Shown here one piece after another: positions 34,009 through 35,766 of a stretch of DNA of 35,766 nt. Source of the stretch: Lysobacter sp. (GTDB lineage Bacteria > Pseudomonadota > Gammaproteobacteria > Burkholderiales > Usitatibacteraceae); the NCBI GenBank assembly GCA_023700985.1, contig JAMPXV010000005.1, forward strand, positions 1 through 35,766. The letters are read 5' to 3'. The stretch's first letter is position 1, and each line of letters starts with the position of its first letter. The notes below the pieces were generated by a model. It searched no databases. It was not told the DNA's origin and saw only the letters and a program-made list of their open reading frames with translations. The translations under genes and the position numbers were made by a program.

Positions 34009-35766
34009 CTAGGCGGCGAGCCGCGAGATGTCGGCCACGCGGTTCAGGAGCTTCTCCAGCCCCGTGAGGAGTGCCAGCCGGTTGGCGCGCACCGCGAGGT
34101 CCTCCGCGTTCACGAGCACCTTGTCGAAGAAGGCATCGACCGCGCCGCGCACGCCCGCCAGGGCGACGAGGGCGGGCTCGAAGCGCGCGCCCGCCACGTG
34201 GGCGTCGACCGCCGGGGTCATCGCCGCGATCGCCGCGTGCAGGCTGCGCTCCTCGTCCTGGGAGAAGAGCGAGGCGTCGACGCGGTCGGAACGGCCGGAC
34301 TTGTCGAGGATGTTCTTCACGCGCTTGTTGGCCGTCGCGAGGGCCTCGGACTCGGGCAGCCGCGCGAACGCCACGACGGCGTCCAGCCTCGCGCGGAGCT
34401 CGTCGAAGCGCGCGGGGCGCTGGGAGACGACGGCCTCGACCTGGTTGGTGGTGAAGCCGAGTTCGCGCAGGTAGCCGCGCAAGCGGTCGTAGACGAAGTC
34501 CTCGACCGGCTCCGTCGCCTGTCCCTGGAAGGGTTCGGCGGCCAGTCTCACGAGGTCGTGGAAGTCGACGTCGAGGCCGCGCTCCGCGAGGATGCGGATC
34601 ACCCCGAGGGCGGCGCGGCGCAGGCCGAACGGGTCCTTGTCCCCGGTGGGAACCTGCCCGATCGAGAAGAGGCCCGCGAGCGCGTCGAGGCGGTCGGCGA
34701 GTGCCACCGCGATGCTCACGTCGCCGTCGGGCAGGTGGTCGCCCGCGAAGCGCGGCCAGTAGTGCTGCTCGATGGCGCGCACGACCGAGGGCTCCTCGTC
34801 GTCGGCGGCCGCGTAGTACTTGCCCATGATGCCCTGCAGCTCGGGAAACTCGCCCACCATCAGCGTCACGAGGTCGGCCTTGGCGAGGAACGCGGCGCGG
34901 TCGGCGTAGGGCATGCCGGTGGCGCCGCGCGGCAGCTTCATCTGGATGCGGGTGGCGAGCTTGCGCAGCCGCTCCACGCGCTCGAGCTGGGTGCCGAGCT
35001 TGCCGTGGTAGACGATGGTCGCGAGCTGCGGCACGCGCTCGGCGAGCTTCGTCCTGCGGTCGGTGTCGAAGAAGAAGCGCGCGTCCGCCAGGCGCGGGCG
35101 CACCACGCGCTCGTTGCCCTGCACGATCCGCGAGGGATCCTCCGGGCGCAGGTTCGAGACGACGAGGAACTTCTCCGTGAGCTTTCCCTCCGCGTCGAAG
35201 AGGGGAAAGTACTTCTGGTTCTGCCGCATCGTGAGGATGAGGCACTCCTGCGGGACCTCCAGGAACTCGCGCTCGAAGCGGCCGACGTACACCGTCGGCA
35301 TCTCGACGAGCGCCGTCACCTCGTCCAGGAGCGCGGCCACCTCCGCCCCGGGGCCCAGCGTGGCGCCTTCGCGCGCGGCGGCGGCCTGCAGCCCCTCCAG
35401 GATGGCGGCGCGGCGCGGCGCGAAGCCGGCGACCACCCCGCCCTCCTTCGCCAGTCGCGCCTCGTACTCGTCGGCGTTCGCGAGCGCGATGTCGCGTGCG
35501 CCCTGGAAGCGGTGGCCGTGGGTGATGCGCCCGGCCGCGAGCCCCAGCGCGGTGACGCCCACCACGTCGGCGCCGTGCAGCGCCACGAGCCCGTGGGCGG
35601 GGCGCACGAACTGCACCGTGGTCTTCCCGTCCGCCAGCTGGTAGCTCATGACCTTCGGGATGGGCAGCGCGGCGATCGCCTCCTCGAGGGCGGCCTGCAG
35701 CCCCTGCGCGAGGGGCACGGCGGGCGCGACCGTCTCGGCGAAGAGGGTCTCGGCCTTGCCGTCCGT
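34009..35766 (-). CDS. glyS: Glycyl-tRNA synthetase beta subunit (partial, N-terminus outside window)
   Basis: GlyS is the beta chain of the heterotetrameric bacterial GlyRS and binds tRNA-Gly. The frame is open to the right edge, with 585 residues present out of the usual 690-700, so roughly the first 100 are missing. Family landmarks include the FVRPAHGLVALH segment, LILTMRQNQKYFPLFD, NERVVRPRLADARFFF, GKLGTQLERVERL and PTGDKDPFGLRRAALGVIR. The last block is the conserved GD-KDPFGLRR site. An internal GTG at 35716-35718 is not the start. glyQ would be expected just upstream beyond the edge. Confidence 0.97.
   Translation of the reverse strand, partial: TDGKAETLFAETVAPAVPLAQGLQAALEEAIAALPIPKVMSYQLADGKTTVQFVRPAHGLVALHGADVVGVTALGLAAGRITHGHRFQGARDIALANADEYEARLAKEGGVVAGFAPRRAAILEGLQAAAAREGATLGPGAEVAALLDEVTALVEMPTVYVGRFEREFLEVPQECLILTMRQNQKYFPLFDAEGKLTEKFLVVSNLRPEDPSRIVQGNERVVRPRLADARFFFDTDRRTKLAERVPQLATIVYHGKLGTQLERVERLRKLATRIQMKLPRGATGMPYADRAAFLAKADLVTLMVGEFPELQGIMGKYYAAADDEEPSVVRAIEQHYWPRFAGDHLPDGDVSIAVALADRLDALAGLFSIGQVPTGDKDPFGLRRAALGVIRILAERGLDVDFHDLVRLAAEPFQGQATEPVEDFVYDRLRGYLRELGFTTNQVEAVVSQRPARFDELRARLDAVVAFARLPESEALATANKRVKNILDKSGRSDRVDASLFSQDEERSLHAAIAAMTPAVDAHVAGARFEPALVALAGVRGAVDAFFDKVLVNAEDLAVRANRLALLTGLEKLLNRVADISRLAA

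Noticed and set aside
1-35766. Mobile element, CRISPR array, toxin-antitoxin, secretion or defence system
   Set aside because: I looked for transposase, integrase, repeat-spacer and nuclease or ATPase patterns and saw none; nearly all bases belong to recognised housekeeping genes.

Overview
The window is GC-rich, almost fully coding chromosomal DNA from a betaproteobacterium. The 16S rRNA 5' end at the left edge reads as betaproteobacterial. The gene neighbourhoods also fit: tyrS / M23 peptidase / anmK / erpA, rpe-gph-trpEGDC, amgK-murU opposite lptD-surA-pdxA-rsmA, and glyS-gmhB-plsC. Coq7-type ubiquinone synthesis and a single-gene 16-stranded-type porin agree with that class. I see no insertion sequence, prophage, CRISPR array, tRNA gene or defence island, and codon use looks uniform. 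I would not assign an order or genus from this piece.

Layout. 1-336 holds the start of an rRNA operon on the minus strand, with its promoter, boxB-like hairpin and boxA; tyrS lies just upstream in the same direction. 1635-4050 is an M23 peptidase and anmK (envelope and wall recycling). 4103-6676 is argC / DUF6776 / bactofilin / erpA (minus). 6793-7629 is rplM-rpsI with a near-consensus promoter. 7826-9297 is an AI-2E/PerM-type membrane protein and an OsmC protein, convergent with coq7. 10028-11050 is a porin with its own promoter and terminator. 11253-16614 is rpe-gph-(trp leader)-trpE-trpG-trpD-trpC (minus). 16703-18606 carries apaG, a 45-residue membrane protein on the opposite strand, and mltA. 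18641-25452 is one long minus-strand run: amgK, murU, a PaiB-like protein, pepP, ubiH, a second ubiquinone hydroxylase and dsbC. 25525-31635 is the plus-strand run lptD-surA-pdxA-rsmA plus a secreted SUMF1-domain protein. 31632-35766 is glyS (cut by the window edge), gmhB, plsC, a YgjP-type metallopeptidase and gloA (minus).

Themes. Much of the window serves the envelope: murein cutting (M23, MltA), murein-sugar recycling (AnmK, AmgK, MurU), LPS heptose and transport (GmhB, LptD), outer-membrane protein folding (SurA, DsbC), a porin and a bactofilin. Three ubiquinone ring hydroxylases (UbiH, a UbiI-like enzyme and Coq7) occur in the same 35 kb. No stretch without a gene exceeds 300 bases; the largest are the rRNA leader and promoter (107-355) and the porin upstream region (11051-11252).

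I found no large undescribed system. The observations most worth following are small: a Trp-rich leader peptide before trpE without room for a normal attenuator, the 45-residue membrane protein, three convergent gene pairs that share exactly CTAG as both stop codons, apparently leaderless apaG and mltA, and a C-tract next to the porin promoter.
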